The notes below the pieces were generated by a model. The model was not told the DNA's origin. It searched no databases and saw only the letters and a list, made by a program, of their open reading frames with translations. Positions 21,671 to 30,180 of a stretch of DNA of 64,000 bases are shown piece after piece (the first letter of the stretch is position 1; every line of letters starts with the position of its first letter). The stretch is taken from NCBI RefSeq assembly GCF_030551755.1, contig NZ_JAUPEC010000010.1, forward strand, positions 1 to 64,000, read 5' to 3'. The position numbers and the translations under genes were made by a program. This DNA is from Pseudocolwellia sp. AS88. GTDB lineage: Bacteria > Pseudomonadota > Gammaproteobacteria > Enterobacterales > Alteromonadaceae.

Positions 21671-22612
21671 TTATCGTGGAAGTCTCTGGGCGATACGCAA
21701 CACAGAGCTTCTTGCTCTGTTATTCACTTCTAATTCGTCTTTACTTGGCTTTAACCTTCTACCAACTAACGATAATTTTTTACCTTTTTGTAATTCAGCT
21801 TCACTAATAGGCATTCCTCGTGGTACTTGCATACCTTGAGAGTGTTTCTTCATAAACTGTTTCACTAATCTGTCTTCTAAAGAATGAAAACTAATAACCA
21901 CTAAACGCCCTTCTTCTGCCAATACAGATAATGAAGACGCTAATACTTTTTCAATCTGTTCAAGTTCGCTATTAATATAAATACGAATAGCTTGAAAACT
22001 ACGTGTTGCCGGATGTTTTTTAATTTCTCTTTGCGGCGCCACTGTTTTTATTAACTTGGCAAGCTCAGAGGTACGGGTAAAAGGTGTTTCTTCTCGAGCA
22101 TCAACAATCGCGTTAGCAATTTTCCATGCGTGCTTTTCTTCACCAAAAGTTCTTAACACCCAAGTAATATCTTCAACATCAGCTACAGCAATCCATTCTG
22201 CTGCTGTTTGGCCTTTGCTAGTGTCCATTCTCATATCTAATGGACCATCTTTCATAAAACTAAAACCACGGTCTGCGTCATCAAGTTGAGGTGATGAAAC
22301 ACCGAGATCTAATAAAATCCCATCAACTTTTTCTAATAAATTGTGTTTGTTGGCAATAGCTTCTAATTCTGCAAAACCACTGTGTTCAATAACAAAACGT
22401 GGATCATCAGCAAACTTCTCAGCTGCGGCAATAGCCGTTAGGTCACGATCAATAGCAATTAATCGCCCAGATTCTGAAAGTTGTGAAAGGATAAGGCTAG
22501 AATGTCCGCCACGACCAAAAGTACAGTCGATATAAACACCGTCTGGGTTGATAGCTAGTCCGTCTACTGCTTCGTTGAGCAATACTGAAATGTGTGAATT
22601 ATCTATTTGCAT
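21671..22612 (-). CDS. rsmH: 16S rRNA (cytosine-1402-N4) methyltransferase RsmH
   Basis: S-adenosylmethionine-dependent enzyme of 313 residues (formerly MraW) that methylates C1402 in the ribosomal P site. The [13 protein letters not shown] start, the SAM-binding CTFGRGGHS motif, the [12 protein letters not shown] motif, and the [10 protein letters not shown] and ISFHSLEDR segments are all visible. It lies 58 bp after mraZ and 17 bp before ftsL. Confidence 0.97.
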   Translation of the reverse strand: MQIDNSHISVLLNEAVDGLAINPDGVYIDCTFGRGGHSSLILSQLSESGRLIAIDRDLTAIAAAEKFADDPRFVIEHSGFAELEAIANKHNLLEKVDGILLDLGVSSPQLDDADRGFSFMKDGPLDMRMDTSKGQTAAEWIAVADVEDITWVLRTFGEEKHAWKIANAIVDAREETPFTRTSELAKLIKTVAPQREIKKHPATRSFQAIRIYINSELEQIEKVLASSLSVLAEEGRLVVISFHSLEDRLVKQFMKKHSQGMQVPRGMPISEAELQKGKKLSLVGRRLKPSKDELEVNNRARSSVLRIAQRLPR

Positions 22613-22670
22613 TTTTTTATTAAATAACCGTATCGTTAATTGTTATATCTACCGAGTAACTCGATTGATA

Positions 22671-23129
22671 CTATAAAGACAAATCGAGTAATCTTTCTGT
22701 AAGCTGGATATCGCTGGCTTGCATTTCACTAATATCTTGTTGCATTTGTGCTTGCCAAGCTTGTTCGCTCCAAATTTCAAATTTTTTCAACTGGCCAACT
22801 AAAATAATATTTTTTTCTAAACTTGCGTGTTGTCTTAATGGGCCATTGATAAGTAATCTTCCGCTTTTATCAATTTCACAATCAGATGCGTTACCTAATA
22901 GTTTTTGTTGAGCAAGACGTTCTTGAGGATTCATGCTCGACAATTCACACAACTTTAATTCTATTTCTTCCCACTCGTGGATTGGGTAAAGCAACAAACA
23001 AGGATGTTGAATATCAACTGTACACACCATTTTTCCTTGGCAATCAGCAAATAGCTCCTCGCGATACTTCGTAGGTATCGTGATTCTGTTCTTGCTATCT
23101 AATGTGATTGAGCTGGTGCCTCTAAACAT
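22671..23129 (-). CDS. mraZ: transcriptional regulator MraZ
   Basis: Protein of 152 residues with two tandem AbrB-like MraZ domains, each holding the conserved D-x-(K/R)-x-R-(I/L) pattern (residues 11-16 and 90-95). In E. coli it forms a ring that binds 10-bp-spaced TGGG-type repeats and represses the dcw operon. The matching repeats lie 30 bp upstream (23159-23188), so autoregulation is likely. First gene of the dcw cluster. Confidence 0.96.
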   Translation of the reverse strand: MFRGTSSITLDSKNRITIPTKYREELFADCQGKMVCTVDIQHPCLLLYPIHEWEEIELKLCELSSMNPQERLAQQKLLGNASDCEIDKSGRLLINGPLRQHASLEKNIILVGQLKKFEIWSEQAWQAQMQQDISEMQASDIQLTERLLDLSL

Positions 23130-23158
23130 AACCCTGTCTTTTTGTTGGGTGAATCAAA

Positions 23159-23188
23159 TTTGATCCACTTTTTCCCACTTTTATCCAC
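23159..23188 (-). promoter_or_regulatory. MraZ operator, three 10-bp direct repeats
   Basis: On the minus strand, three consecutive 10-mers of the form GTGG(A/G)-N5 occur with exact 10-bp phasing, ending 29 bp before the mraZ start. This is the known MraZ-box architecture. The repeats lie directly downstream of the predicted -10 element, so bound MraZ would block initiation. Confidence 0.85.
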
Positions 23189-23197
23189 ATTGGACAG

Positions 23198-23225
23198 TTT
23201 AGATAGGAAAGCAAGGTTCTGTCAA
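23198..23225 (-). promoter_or_regulatory. probable sigma-70 promoter of the dcw operon
   Basis: A perfect -35 TTGACA (23225 down to 23220) is followed after 16 bp by TCTAAA (23203 down to 23198), a fair -10. The predicted start falls at about 23190, at the edge of the MraZ repeats. This gives a leader of about 60 nt to the mraZ ATG. Confidence 0.6.
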
Positions 23226-23465
23226 GCAAAGAATCATGAAATTGATCCCGCTAGATCTCAATAAAATAAAGGCTTTAAGGGAAGTTTATGAAAATGTGGG
23301 CTTTTGTGGATCTACAGCCCTTATTTTTACTGGATATTAAATTTTTTGTTACTATTTTATACAATTTCTGAGAGGCCGAATTAGAAATGAGGGAAAATTT
23401 CCCATTTTTAGCTTTGATATATTTTATGCAATTTACACTTTTTTTATCGACAAAATTGTATCAGC
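23226..23465. other. gene-free stretch between mraZ promoter and fbpC stop
   Basis: AT-rich, with no open frame of note. Two things are visible. A plus-strand pair of MraZ-like 10-mers (GTGGG-N5-GTGGA, 23296-23310) points away from mraZ. A symmetric GGGAAAATTTCCC lies near 23383-23395, with no adequate T run on the fbpC side, so a terminator for fbpC is unproven. Confidence 0.5.
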
Positions 23466-24560
23466 TTAAAAAGCTAAATATTGATGAGGTTTTATACAAA
23501 TTGACAACTCTTGACCCAGTTCAAATACCTGTTCATGGTAAAAACTTAAACGTTTAACATGTAACTCTTCTGAATTCTCAATGCTACTAACAAGATAGTG
23601 ATAACCTTGCTCAGTGATGCCAATGTGATTTACAACAACATTTGCCTTAGCGTCAACATCGACTTTAACATCTTTAGGTTTTATTAACATAACCTGCTTA
23701 TTGTTATTAAAATCGTTGTTTTCACAAGTTTTAACATTAGGATCTTGCTCATGACTAGTTAGTTGGCTGAGTGAATCTAATTCAATATAACCTAACGCTG
23801 TTTCAATCTGATTTTCTTTTCTTTTAAATGGTAACCAGCTACCCAATTGCAGAAAGTCTGCCACCTGCCAGCTATTAGGATGTTGGCTCACATGCACTGG
23901 CGAACCTATTTGAAGCAATTTACCTTGATACATCACTGCGACTTTATCAGCAAAGGTGAAAACTTCATCTTTATTGTGGGTAACGAAAATTGCCGTCATA
24001 TTTAACGATTTAAGTAACTGACGTATTTCTATCATCAGTTCATTACGTAAGCGTGCGTCAATATTAGAAAAAGGCTCATCAAGTAATAACACTTGTGGTT
24101 GTGGGGCTAAAGCTCGCGCAATAGCTACACGCTGCTGTTGACCACCTGACAGTTGATGAGGATAACGTTGTTCAAAACCTTTTAGTTCTAATAAATCTAA
24201 TAATTCACTTATTCTTGCGTCTTTACTGGCTTTGTCTAGTTTATCAATTCCAAAACCAATATTTTTCTCTACGCTGAGATGAGGGAATAACGCATAGTCT
24301 TGAAAAATCATTCCAACGTTACGTTGCTCTGGCGGTAATAGATTGTCTTTTGTAATAAGAGTTGAATCACCAATAGAAATACTGCCAGCTTCTTGCTCAA
24401 TAAATCCAGCTAAAGTATTTAACAAGGTGGTTTTACCACAACCGCTTGGCCCTACTAAACCTAAAATATCTCCAGCTTCAAGGCCAAAGCTGATATCCGA
24501 CAAAATAGTTTTTTGTTGTAGTTTCACCTGTAGTTGATGAATTTCTATAATGTGGGTCAC
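23466..24560 (-). CDS. fbpC: iron(III) ABC transporter ATP-binding protein
   Basis: ABC ATPase of 364 residues. Walker A GPSGCGKTT (37-45), the Q-loop region (MIFQDYALFPH), signature LSGGQQQRVAIARAL and Walker B LLLLDEPFSNID are all intact. The last 120 residues form a TOBE-like regulatory domain. It overlaps the permease gene by 4 bp. Together with the two-domain permease and the FbpA-type binding protein upstream, it forms a FbpABC/AfuABC-type importer that drives ferric iron from the periplasm to the cytosol. A polyamine or sulfate ATPase would look similar in isolation; the neighbours decide. Confidence 0.86.
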   Translation of the reverse strand: MTHIIEIHQLQVKLQQKTILSDISFGLEAGDILGLVGPSGCGKTTLLNTLAGFIEQEAGSISIGDSTLITKDNLLPPEQRNVGMIFQDYALFPHLSVEKNIGFGIDKLDKASKDARISELLDLLELKGFEQRYPHQLSGGQQQRVAIARALAPQPQVLLLDEPFSNIDARLRNELMIEIRQLLKSLNMTAIFVTHNKDEVFTFADKVAVMYQGKLLQIGSPVHVSQHPNSWQVADFLQLGSWLPFKRKENQIETALGYIELDSLSQLTSHEQDPNVKTCENNDFNNNKQVMLIKPKDVKVDVDAKANVVVNHIGITEQGYHYLVSSIENSEELHVKRLSFYHEQVFELGQELSICIKPHQYLAF

Positions 24561-26185
24561 GCCTTATCCTCGTTTCTATTTAGCCAAATAATGGGAATTA
24601 ATCCAAATGCTACAATCAAAATAGCGCCAATTGCACCTTGCTCAAGACGTTCGTCTGATATGAGCTGATAAATTTGCGTGCTTAGGGTGTCGAAATTAAA
24701 TGGGCGTAATAGTAACACGGCTGGCAATTCTTTCATGGCTTCTACAAAAACTAACAACCAAGCAATAAAGATTGATGATTTAAGTAAAGGAATATGTACT
24801 GTTAATATACCTTTTAATCGCCCTACCCCTAAACTCGGTGGAGCTAGATCAATAGACGCAGATATTTGCTCAACACCACCTGAAATAGTGCCATTAGCTA
24901 TAGCTGAAAATCTAACGACAAAAGCAAATACAATGGCAAATATGGTCCCAGATAAAATAAGCCCAGGTTCTTCAATACCTACATTTGCCGCTAAGTCATT
25001 TATATAATTATCTAACGGGCCAAATGTTGCTAACATTGCCATAGCTAATACAGTGCCAGGAATAGCATAGCCAAAACCTGACACATTAATAGGAAGAGCT
25101 TTTAGCTTATCTTTATGTAAACGTTTATAAAGGACTAAAACAAGCGCGATAATAGTCGCAATAGTCGCAGTGTAAACAGCTAATTCAATACTGTTAAAGC
25201 CTGTTGAAACCAACTCATCTATTTGTTCAAGGCTTGCGTATTCTATTGCCATCAATACCAGCAAACCTAAAGGTAATAAAAAACCTAATATAACTAAGCT
25301 CCAACAAAATACACTAGCAAGTATTTGCTGTGGCAGAGTTAATATAATTTCATGGCTAGAAGTTATCGGGCGATTAGATTGATGCCTTTGGTTCATTCGC
25401 GCTTTTTGTTCAAATAACACCACTAAAAACACCATCAACATCAGTAAGCTGGCTAGAGCATTTGCTGTTGATAAGTCGCCATAACCTAACCAAGTATCGT
25501 AAACCGCAGTCGTTAAGGTATTTACCGCAAAATATTGAACTGTAGCAAAGTCAGCTAACGTTTCCATAAGCACTAAACTAATAGCAATGACAATTGCAGG
25601 TCGAGCTAAAGGCAAACCCACTTTATAAAAACTTTGAAAGGTAGTTAAACCTAATAATCGACTGGCTCGATGCAGATTTTGATCTTGTTGTTCAAAAGCT
25701 GTGCGAGTTAGCATATAAATATAAGGAAACAATACTAAAGAAATAACAACGCCAGCACCGAATAAGGTTCTTATATCGAAAAACCAATAATCGTTAGGTG
25801 AATTCCAATTAAATGTTGTTCTTAAAAAACGCTGTACTGGCCCGGCGTAATCAAACAAGTCAGTATACAAATAAGCAACTAAATAGGCAGGCATAGCCAA
25901 CGGCAACATCAGTAACCATCTAAGAGTATTTTTAGCTTTGATATTAGTTTGAGTGATTAAAGCTGCACAAGTCACCCCAAAAAGGCTCGACAAAATGGCA
26001 ACAATTAAAGCTAAAGATAAGGTATTTAATACATAGGTAGGTAAAACGGTATCCCATAAATGGGAGAACAATTCAGTCGTAGCACTTAAGCCACTTCCTA
26101 ACATAATAAAAATAGGTAGTATTAATACACTTGCGATAACCCAGCTAATAATGCGCCAAGCTTTACTACGGTTACCTGATATCAA
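24557..26185 (-). CDS. fbpB: iron(III) ABC transporter permease, fused two-domain
   Basis: Inner-membrane permease of 542 residues with about twelve membrane segments in two homologous halves, each with a binding-protein-dependent transport (EAA) motif: around residues 170-200 (EQQ...ASRLLG) and 440-470 (SIDLAPPSLGVG). This fused form is typical of FbpB. The ATPase gene follows with a 4-bp overlap. The binding-protein gene lies upstream but is separated by 527 bp containing a MITE-like element. Confidence 0.85.
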   Translation of the reverse strand: MISGNRSKAWRIISWVIASVLILPIFIMLGSGLSATTELFSHLWDTVLPTYVLNTLSLALIVAILSSLFGVTCAALITQTNIKAKNTLRWLLMLPLAMPAYLVAYLYTDLFDYAGPVQRFLRTTFNWNSPNDYWFFDIRTLFGAGVVISLVLFPYIYMLTRTAFEQQDQNLHRASRLLGLTTFQSFYKVGLPLARPAIVIAISLVLMETLADFATVQYFAVNTLTTAVYDTWLGYGDLSTANALASLLMLMVFLVVLFEQKARMNQRHQSNRPITSSHEIILTLPQQILASVFCWSLVILGFLLPLGLLVLMAIEYASLEQIDELVSTGFNSIELAVYTATIATIIALVLVLYKRLHKDKLKALPINVSGFGYAIPGTVLAMAMLATFGPLDNYINDLAANVGIEEPGLILSGTIFAIVFAFVVRFSAIANGTISGGVEQISASIDLAPPSLGVGRLKGILTVHIPLLKSSIFIAWLLVFVEAMKELPAVLLLRPFNFDTLSTQIYQLISDERLEQGAIGAILIVAFGLIPIIWLNRNEDKA

Positions 26186-26282
26186 AATACTACGCTGCCA
26201 TTTTTATTATGAGTTGTTGATTTTACACAGATCAATTCATAAATCGAACTGGCACTAAGCTTGAAGTTTATCAGATTAATGC

Positions 26283-26644
26283 TAGGGTCTGTTGATCTTT
26301 CAGGGTTAAATTTTATTCAATTTAAAACGGATGTAGTCGCGATGTGAGCTTTGTATAATAGTCATTCTCGGCTTTGTCTCCTAAGTAGCCCTACCTTCTG
26401 CATCCATGCAGTCGTATTAAAAAAGCGAACACGGGTTATACGTTCCAACATAACCCAAGTACCTACATCCATGCAGGCAGCAAAGAGTAAATTCGTTTTA
26501 AATGAACCCAGAGGGCAGCACTTGTTTACTATTTATACGGCGTTATCGTAAGTTCGAGTAGCTAGCTACACATCACATACTCTGCCTTGTTTAAATACTA
26601 AACATGTTGCTGTAAAAACAATCTCGAAAGTTCAACAGACCCTA
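26283..26644. mobile_element. MITE-like element, about 360 bp, copy 1
   Basis: The ends are inverted repeats: the left end begins TAGGGTCTGTTGATCTTTC (26283-26301), and the complement of the right end (26626-26644) is identical at 18 of 19 positions. The ends are flanked by TA, so a TA target duplication is possible. No transposase is encoded; a 66-codon frame inside looks non-coding. The interior is rich in short hairpins: CTGCATCCATGCAG at 26398-26411, a near copy at 26463-26476, and GGGTTAT/ATAACCC at 26433-26456. A shorter, decayed relative is at 28714-28900 in the opposite orientation. The mobilising IS family cannot be named from this window. Confidence 0.8.
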
Positions 26645-26712
26645 ATAAAATCATCAACATTAATCTGTATGCATTATATCTTCAAGAAGACTAAGCGCTC
26701 AATAACAAAGTG

Positions 26713-27711
26713 TTATAAGTCAAACTTCACTTTATCTAAAAGCATTAAAGCTGTTTTTCTATGTTGCGCTAACGCTTCTAGAGGAAGCTTGTCGGCTGAG
26801 AATTTTCCCCAAGACGCAACAATATCAGACACTTTCACACCTTCTCTAACCGGATATTCCATATTCGTTTCTGCATAAAGCTCTTGCGCAGGTACTGAAA
26901 CTAAAAACTCCATTAACGCTTTAGCATTTTCAGCATTAGGTGCATGTTTTGCCATTCCCATTCCTGAAACGTTAACATGAGCGCCACGGTTATTTTGATT
27001 AGGGAAGTTAATATTTACACTATCGGCCCAAACTTTTTGTTTCTCATCTTGCAACATATTACCAAAATAATAGCTATTACCTAATGACACATCACATAAC
27101 TCTTGGTTAATCGCTTGTACTTGGCTGCGATCATTACCTTGAGGTTTACGTGCTAAGTTATTTTTAACGCCTTCTAACCAAGTTAAGGTGTCAGCTTCAC
27201 CGTGCTCAGCAATCATAGAAGCAATCAAAGCCACATTATAAATATGCTTACCGCTACGTGTACAAATACGGCCTTTCCATTCAGGTTTAGCTAAATCTTC
27301 ATAATTAAAATCAATATCACCTAAACGCTTAGCTGAATATATGTTTCTTACACGTGTTGTTAAAGCAAACCATTTGTTATCAGCTGCTCGATATTGTGTT
27401 GGAATAGCCTGTTCAATATCTACAGAAGTAACTTCTTGTAATAAATCACTATCATGTAAATCAACCAAACGGCTAATATCATTAGTTAGTAAAATATCCG
27501 CTGGGCTATGTTTACCTTCACGTTTTAAACGTTCAACCATACCATTTTTAGCGAAAACAACATTCACTTGCACGCCTGTTTTGTCGGTAAACTTTTTAAA
27601 TAAAGGCTCAACTAAAAACGGCTGACGATATGAATATACATTAACTTCTTGCTTTGCATTTGCAGCAAAACAAGCCATAAAGACCATGACACTTACTATT
27701 TTCTTTAACAT
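26713..27711 (-). CDS. fbpA: periplasmic iron(III)-binding protein
   Basis: Protein of 332 residues with a signal peptide (1-19, cleavage after ANA) and a type-II periplasmic binding fold of the FbpA/AfuA class. The iron-ligand tyrosine pair is seen in LGNSYYFGNM in the second half. It captures ferric iron for FbpBC. A Fur-box-like site and a perfect TATAAT lie upstream. The rest of the operon is 527 bp downstream, beyond a MITE-like insertion. The ribosome-binding site is moderate. The assignment to iron rather than another oxyanion or metal rests on the YY pair and the Fur site. Confidence 0.88.
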   Translation of the reverse strand: MLKKIVSVMVFMACFAANAKQEVNVYSYRQPFLVEPLFKKFTDKTGVQVNVVFAKNGMVERLKREGKHSPADILLTNDISRLVDLHDSDLLQEVTSVDIEQAIPTQYRAADNKWFALTTRVRNIYSAKRLGDIDFNYEDLAKPEWKGRICTRSGKHIYNVALIASMIAEHGEADTLTWLEGVKNNLARKPQGNDRSQVQAINQELCDVSLGNSYYFGNMLQDEKQKVWADSVNINFPNQNNRGAHVNVSGMGMAKHAPNAENAKALMEFLVSVPAQELYAETNMEYPVREGVKVSDIVASWGKFSADKLPLEALAQHRKTALMLLDKVKFDL

Positions 27712-27765
27712 GAATTACCTACATTATTAATAGTGATTAAACTAAACTCATCGAGATTAAGGTTG

Positions 27766-27771
27766 ATTATA
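27766..27771 (-). promoter_or_regulatory. -10 element of fbpA promoter
   Basis: Perfect TATAAT on the minus strand, about 55 bp before the fbpA start. The -35 region (about 27789-27794) is weak and abuts the Fur-like site, as expected for a Fur-repressed promoter. Confidence 0.55.
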
Positions 27772-27792
27772 CCTGACCAGCTGCAATTTACG

Positions 27793-27805
27793 AATAATTC
27801 TCATT
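27793..27805. promoter_or_regulatory. Fur-box-like operator upstream of fbpA
   Basis: The minus-strand core AATGAGAATTATT matches 11 of 13 bases of the Fur consensus core AATGATAATCATT. It sits about 82 bp upstream of the fbpA start, next to the -10 element. Iron repression of fbpA is the natural reading; this was scored by eye only. Confidence 0.6.
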
Positions 27806-27823
27806 TGTAAATTGTAACCAATC

Positions 27824-28696
27824 TCATACTATCCCTACAAAACCAATTAAAACCAACCAAAAAGCAAAAAACAGCTTCAATCGCATTACCGATAAATAAT
27901 TAACAAGTGTTTTCGCTAAAATGCCACCTACGACAGCACCAGGACCAGCAAATAATAATACTTGCCAATATATTTGAAAATCTATCACTAGATGTTGCCA
28001 TACACCAGCCCAAACAGTGATAGCTGAAACAACAACAGCAACTGAAACAGCTAGAGTAACTTCAAAACGTCTAACAATTAAATATATAGCGACAAGCTCA
28101 CCTACACCAACCGATAACCATGCTGTAATAGCACCGCCAAATAAACTAATACAAACTAAAGCAAGCCAATCAAAAATCAGTAGTTTGCTATTTACTTCAC
28201 CTTCTTTGAGAAAAAGCACATAAGCAAAAATGCTAATCCCTAAAATAAAAGAGAACCAGCTGAAATTGAAATGTAAACTAGCAGGAGCTTCTAAAACAGT
28301 ACCATACACATACCAAAGACCAATAACTGAGCATAAACTACAAAGTAAAATAATTAGATTAAAGTTTTCCCAAGACGGTGAGCTAAGCTTTTCAATTCTA
28401 TAGTATCTATACCAAGTAATAGCGCCAGCAGTCATACCGAAACACTGAATAGCAAAACTTGTCGCAATAGCTTGTGTTTCAGTAAATCCAAGATGATTAA
28501 AAGCAGGGATAAAAATAACACCACCACCTGCTCCAGTTGAATTAGCAAAAATGGCACCAGCCATTCCTAGAAATAAAAACGAGCAATAATCAAGAAGCTC
28601 ATTTATAGATAAAGGAACAATAATTAAAAGTAAAAGCCATAAACTAATAAAAATATACTTAACTTGGATAAGTGATGAGATGAGATTATTAATCAA
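27824..28696 (-). CDS. TauE/SafE family (sulfite exporter type) membrane protein
   Basis: Polytopic membrane protein of 290 residues with about eight hydrophobic segments. The family hallmark is the glycine-rich GAGGGVIFIPAF after the second segment (about 55-66), with a second related region around GGAITAWLSVGVGE in the C-terminal half. Members move small anions such as sulfite, sulfoacetate or other organic acids; the substrate cannot be told here. It lies upstream of fbpA on the same strand, but with the Fur-type promoter between them, so it is probably a separate unit. Met1 is one of several possible starts. Confidence 0.75.
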   Translation of the reverse strand: MINNLISSLIQVKYIFISLWLLLLIIVPLSINELLDYCSFLFLGMAGAIFANSTGAGGGVIFIPAFNHLGFTETQAIATSFAIQCFGMTAGAITWYRYYRIEKLSSPSWENFNLIILLCSLCSVIGLWYVYGTVLEAPASLHFNFSWFSFILGISIFAYVLFLKEGEVNSKLLIFDWLALVCISLFGGAITAWLSVGVGELVAIYLIVRRFEVTLAVSVAVVVSAITVWAGVWQHLVIDFQIYWQVLLFAGPGAVVGGILAKTLVNYLSVMRLKLFFAFWLVLIGFVGIV

Positions 28697-28713
28697 TATA
28701 AAATTCTTAAATG

Positions 28714-28900
28714 AGGGTCTGTGACCTTTTACAATTGTTTTTTACAACAACATGTTTAGTATTTGACCAAGGTAGATTATGTAAGCTGTAGACAGCTAAT
28801 CTAACATACTTACATAAACACGTTATAAACAGTAAACAGCTTCTTCCTTTCGGTTCATTCCAATATAATGAAATTCAATCACGAAAGATTAAAAGTCCTA
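28714..28900 (-). mobile_element. decayed, shortened MITE copy 2
   Basis: Read on the minus strand, the stretch aligns with copy 1 (26283-26644). The right-hand part shares AAATACTAAACATGTTG followed by TGTAAAAA and ends in CACAGACCCT. The left end, TAGGACTTTTAATCTTTC, is a degenerate form of the copy 1 terminus. The middle is shorter and includes a perfect AGCTGT-AG-ACAGCT hairpin. The TAG stop codon of the neighbouring YcxB-like gene (28898-28900) is the first three bases of this element. Confidence 0.65.
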
Positions 28901-29404
28901 GTCAACTTTGTTATTTTTTGAATTAATTTCTTTAGCATATTTGGCAAAAAGCTCAGCAGCCTCATCCGACAAACAACTGTCTGAAATATAGTTATTACCA
29001 AACTCGTGGCTGATAACCCAACCTAAATCAGTTTTTTTAAAGGCTGATATATTTTGCCACAGCACCATGTTTTTTATATAAAAAGAATTAGTTGCTATGC
29101 CTTTATCATCAACGATAAGAGTAACATCACCTTTAGCTGATTTACCTAAAAGCTGACGCATAACCCACCATGGTTGACGATAATAAATACTAACAGCTTC
29201 TAATATACCTAAGGCAAATACAAACCAAGCGGCATAAGGGTTCACATCGCTAAATAGCACGAGGAGTATCCCAAACAAACTTAAAACAATAGCTTTAAAA
29301 TAAGCTTTTATGGATTGATCATTAACAACAGACTGGCTGTAACATTCGTTAAAGTGATCTTTATCTAAAGTAAATGTGTGGGAATATGAAAATGGTGTTG
29401 TCAT
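28898..29404 (-). CDS. YcxB-like membrane protein of unknown role
   Basis: Protein of 168 residues with two adjacent hydrophobic segments (about 37-53 and 58-75), then a soluble beta-rich domain with the VDDKGI...WQNI...K...LGWVI pattern typical of YcxB-like proteins. The function of the family is not established. The reading frame ends exactly in the terminus of a degenerate MITE, so the natural C-terminus may have been altered. It stands alone, with about 190 bp to the upstream gene. Confidence 0.6.
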   Translation of the reverse strand: MTTPFSYSHTFTLDKDHFNECYSQSVVNDQSIKAYFKAIVLSLFGILLVLFSDVNPYAAWFVFALGILEAVSIYYRQPWWVMRQLLGKSAKGDVTLIVDDKGIATNSFYIKNMVLWQNISAFKKTDLGWVISHEFGNNYISDSCLSDEAAELFAKYAKEINSKNNKVD

Positions 29405-29513
29405 GGCTCGTTTAATAATGAGGTTAGATTAATCATTATTTTATCGTTAAGTGCCATCAGATGATAGATGTAATAAAGAATTTAAAAATGGTGAATAGGT
29501 TAGCTAAAGAGAT

Positions 29514-29547
29514 AAATACTTTCGCAAATCCTTTGCGAGTATTTTTA
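29514..29547 (-). terminator. hairpin after the 98-residue protein gene
   Basis: Arms AATACTTTCGCAAA and TTTGCGAGTATT pair with a 2-nt bulge around a TCC loop. On the minus strand it follows the gene at 29595-29891. The T tract is imperfect on that strand and better on the plus strand. Confidence 0.5.
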
Positions 29548-29594
29548 AATAGATTTGAAAATGTACTATTGTAGGAAAATGAAGAGTGTATAGC

Positions 29595-29891
29595 TTATTG
29601 AGCAACTGTAAGTTTTTCTTCAAAAACATGTTGGTCACTAAAGTTATCAAATTTAACTTTTGTAATTCCAAGCTTTTCACACAACGCCATAAAAGTTAAA
29701 TAATCTTCTTCTTTTAAGTCCTTCTGATCTCGAGTCATAACTCCATCAAGATAAGCACTATCACTATTAATACATAAATTAGCTGTTGCACTGTAAGGTT
29801 CTCCGTATGTATCGACTCTAATGGCACGAATACTTTTTATTTCGAAGATCCAGTTATTAAGTTCAATATAACGTGTAATGTCAGGTTGCAT
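29595..29891 (-). CDS. hypothetical protein, 98 residues
   Basis: I do not recognise it. The product is acidic, with no signal peptide or membrane segment. It is predicted to have a beta-rich first half (WIFEIKSIRAIRV) and a helical second half with a KEEDYLTFMALCEKLG segment. It has the codon use of its neighbours and a ribosome-binding region (about AACCCTTG on the minus strand) that is unremarkable. It is isolated between a YcxB-like gene and the EF-hand genes. Confidence 0.5.
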   Translation of the reverse strand: MQPDITRYIELNNWIFEIKSIRAIRVDTYGEPYSATANLCINSDSAYLDGVMTRDQKDLKEEDYLTFMALCEKLGITKVKFDNFSDQHVFEEKLTVAQ

Positions 29892-30006
29892 TTCAAGGGT
29901 TCTCTATGGTTTGTGTTAGTGCTTTGTATACTTTGAAGCTAATAAGCGTATGAATAATTTGCTATTAAAACTAAGCTTAGTAACTCCAAACATAAGAATA
30001 AAAAGA

Positions 30007-30034
30007 GCCGGCTAAAAATAACAATATAGCCGGC
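30007..30034 (-). terminator. terminator downstream of the EF-hand genes
   Basis: Perfect GC-rich arms GCCGGCTA and TAGCCGGC around a 12-nt loop, followed on the minus strand by TCTTTTTATTC. It lies 150 bp after the last EF-hand gene. A second, weaker inverted repeat (GTTATTCAT/ATGAATAAC, 30129-30156) lies between the two. Confidence 0.75.
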
Positions 30035-30180
30035 ATAAATGGATTAATAGTAAATCCAAAGGAATACTTAGATAACATAAAAAACGAGAACTCTTTTTAT
30101 CTATCCAGTAAGGGTCAACTTTTCAAAAGTTATTCATCCGCTAGTGAATGAATAACATCAACAATCAACTCAGCCGAATG

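Noticed and set aside
26351-26551. 66-codon open frame inside the MITE-like element
   Set aside because: No ribosome-binding site, and it runs through hairpin repeats; composition does not look coding.
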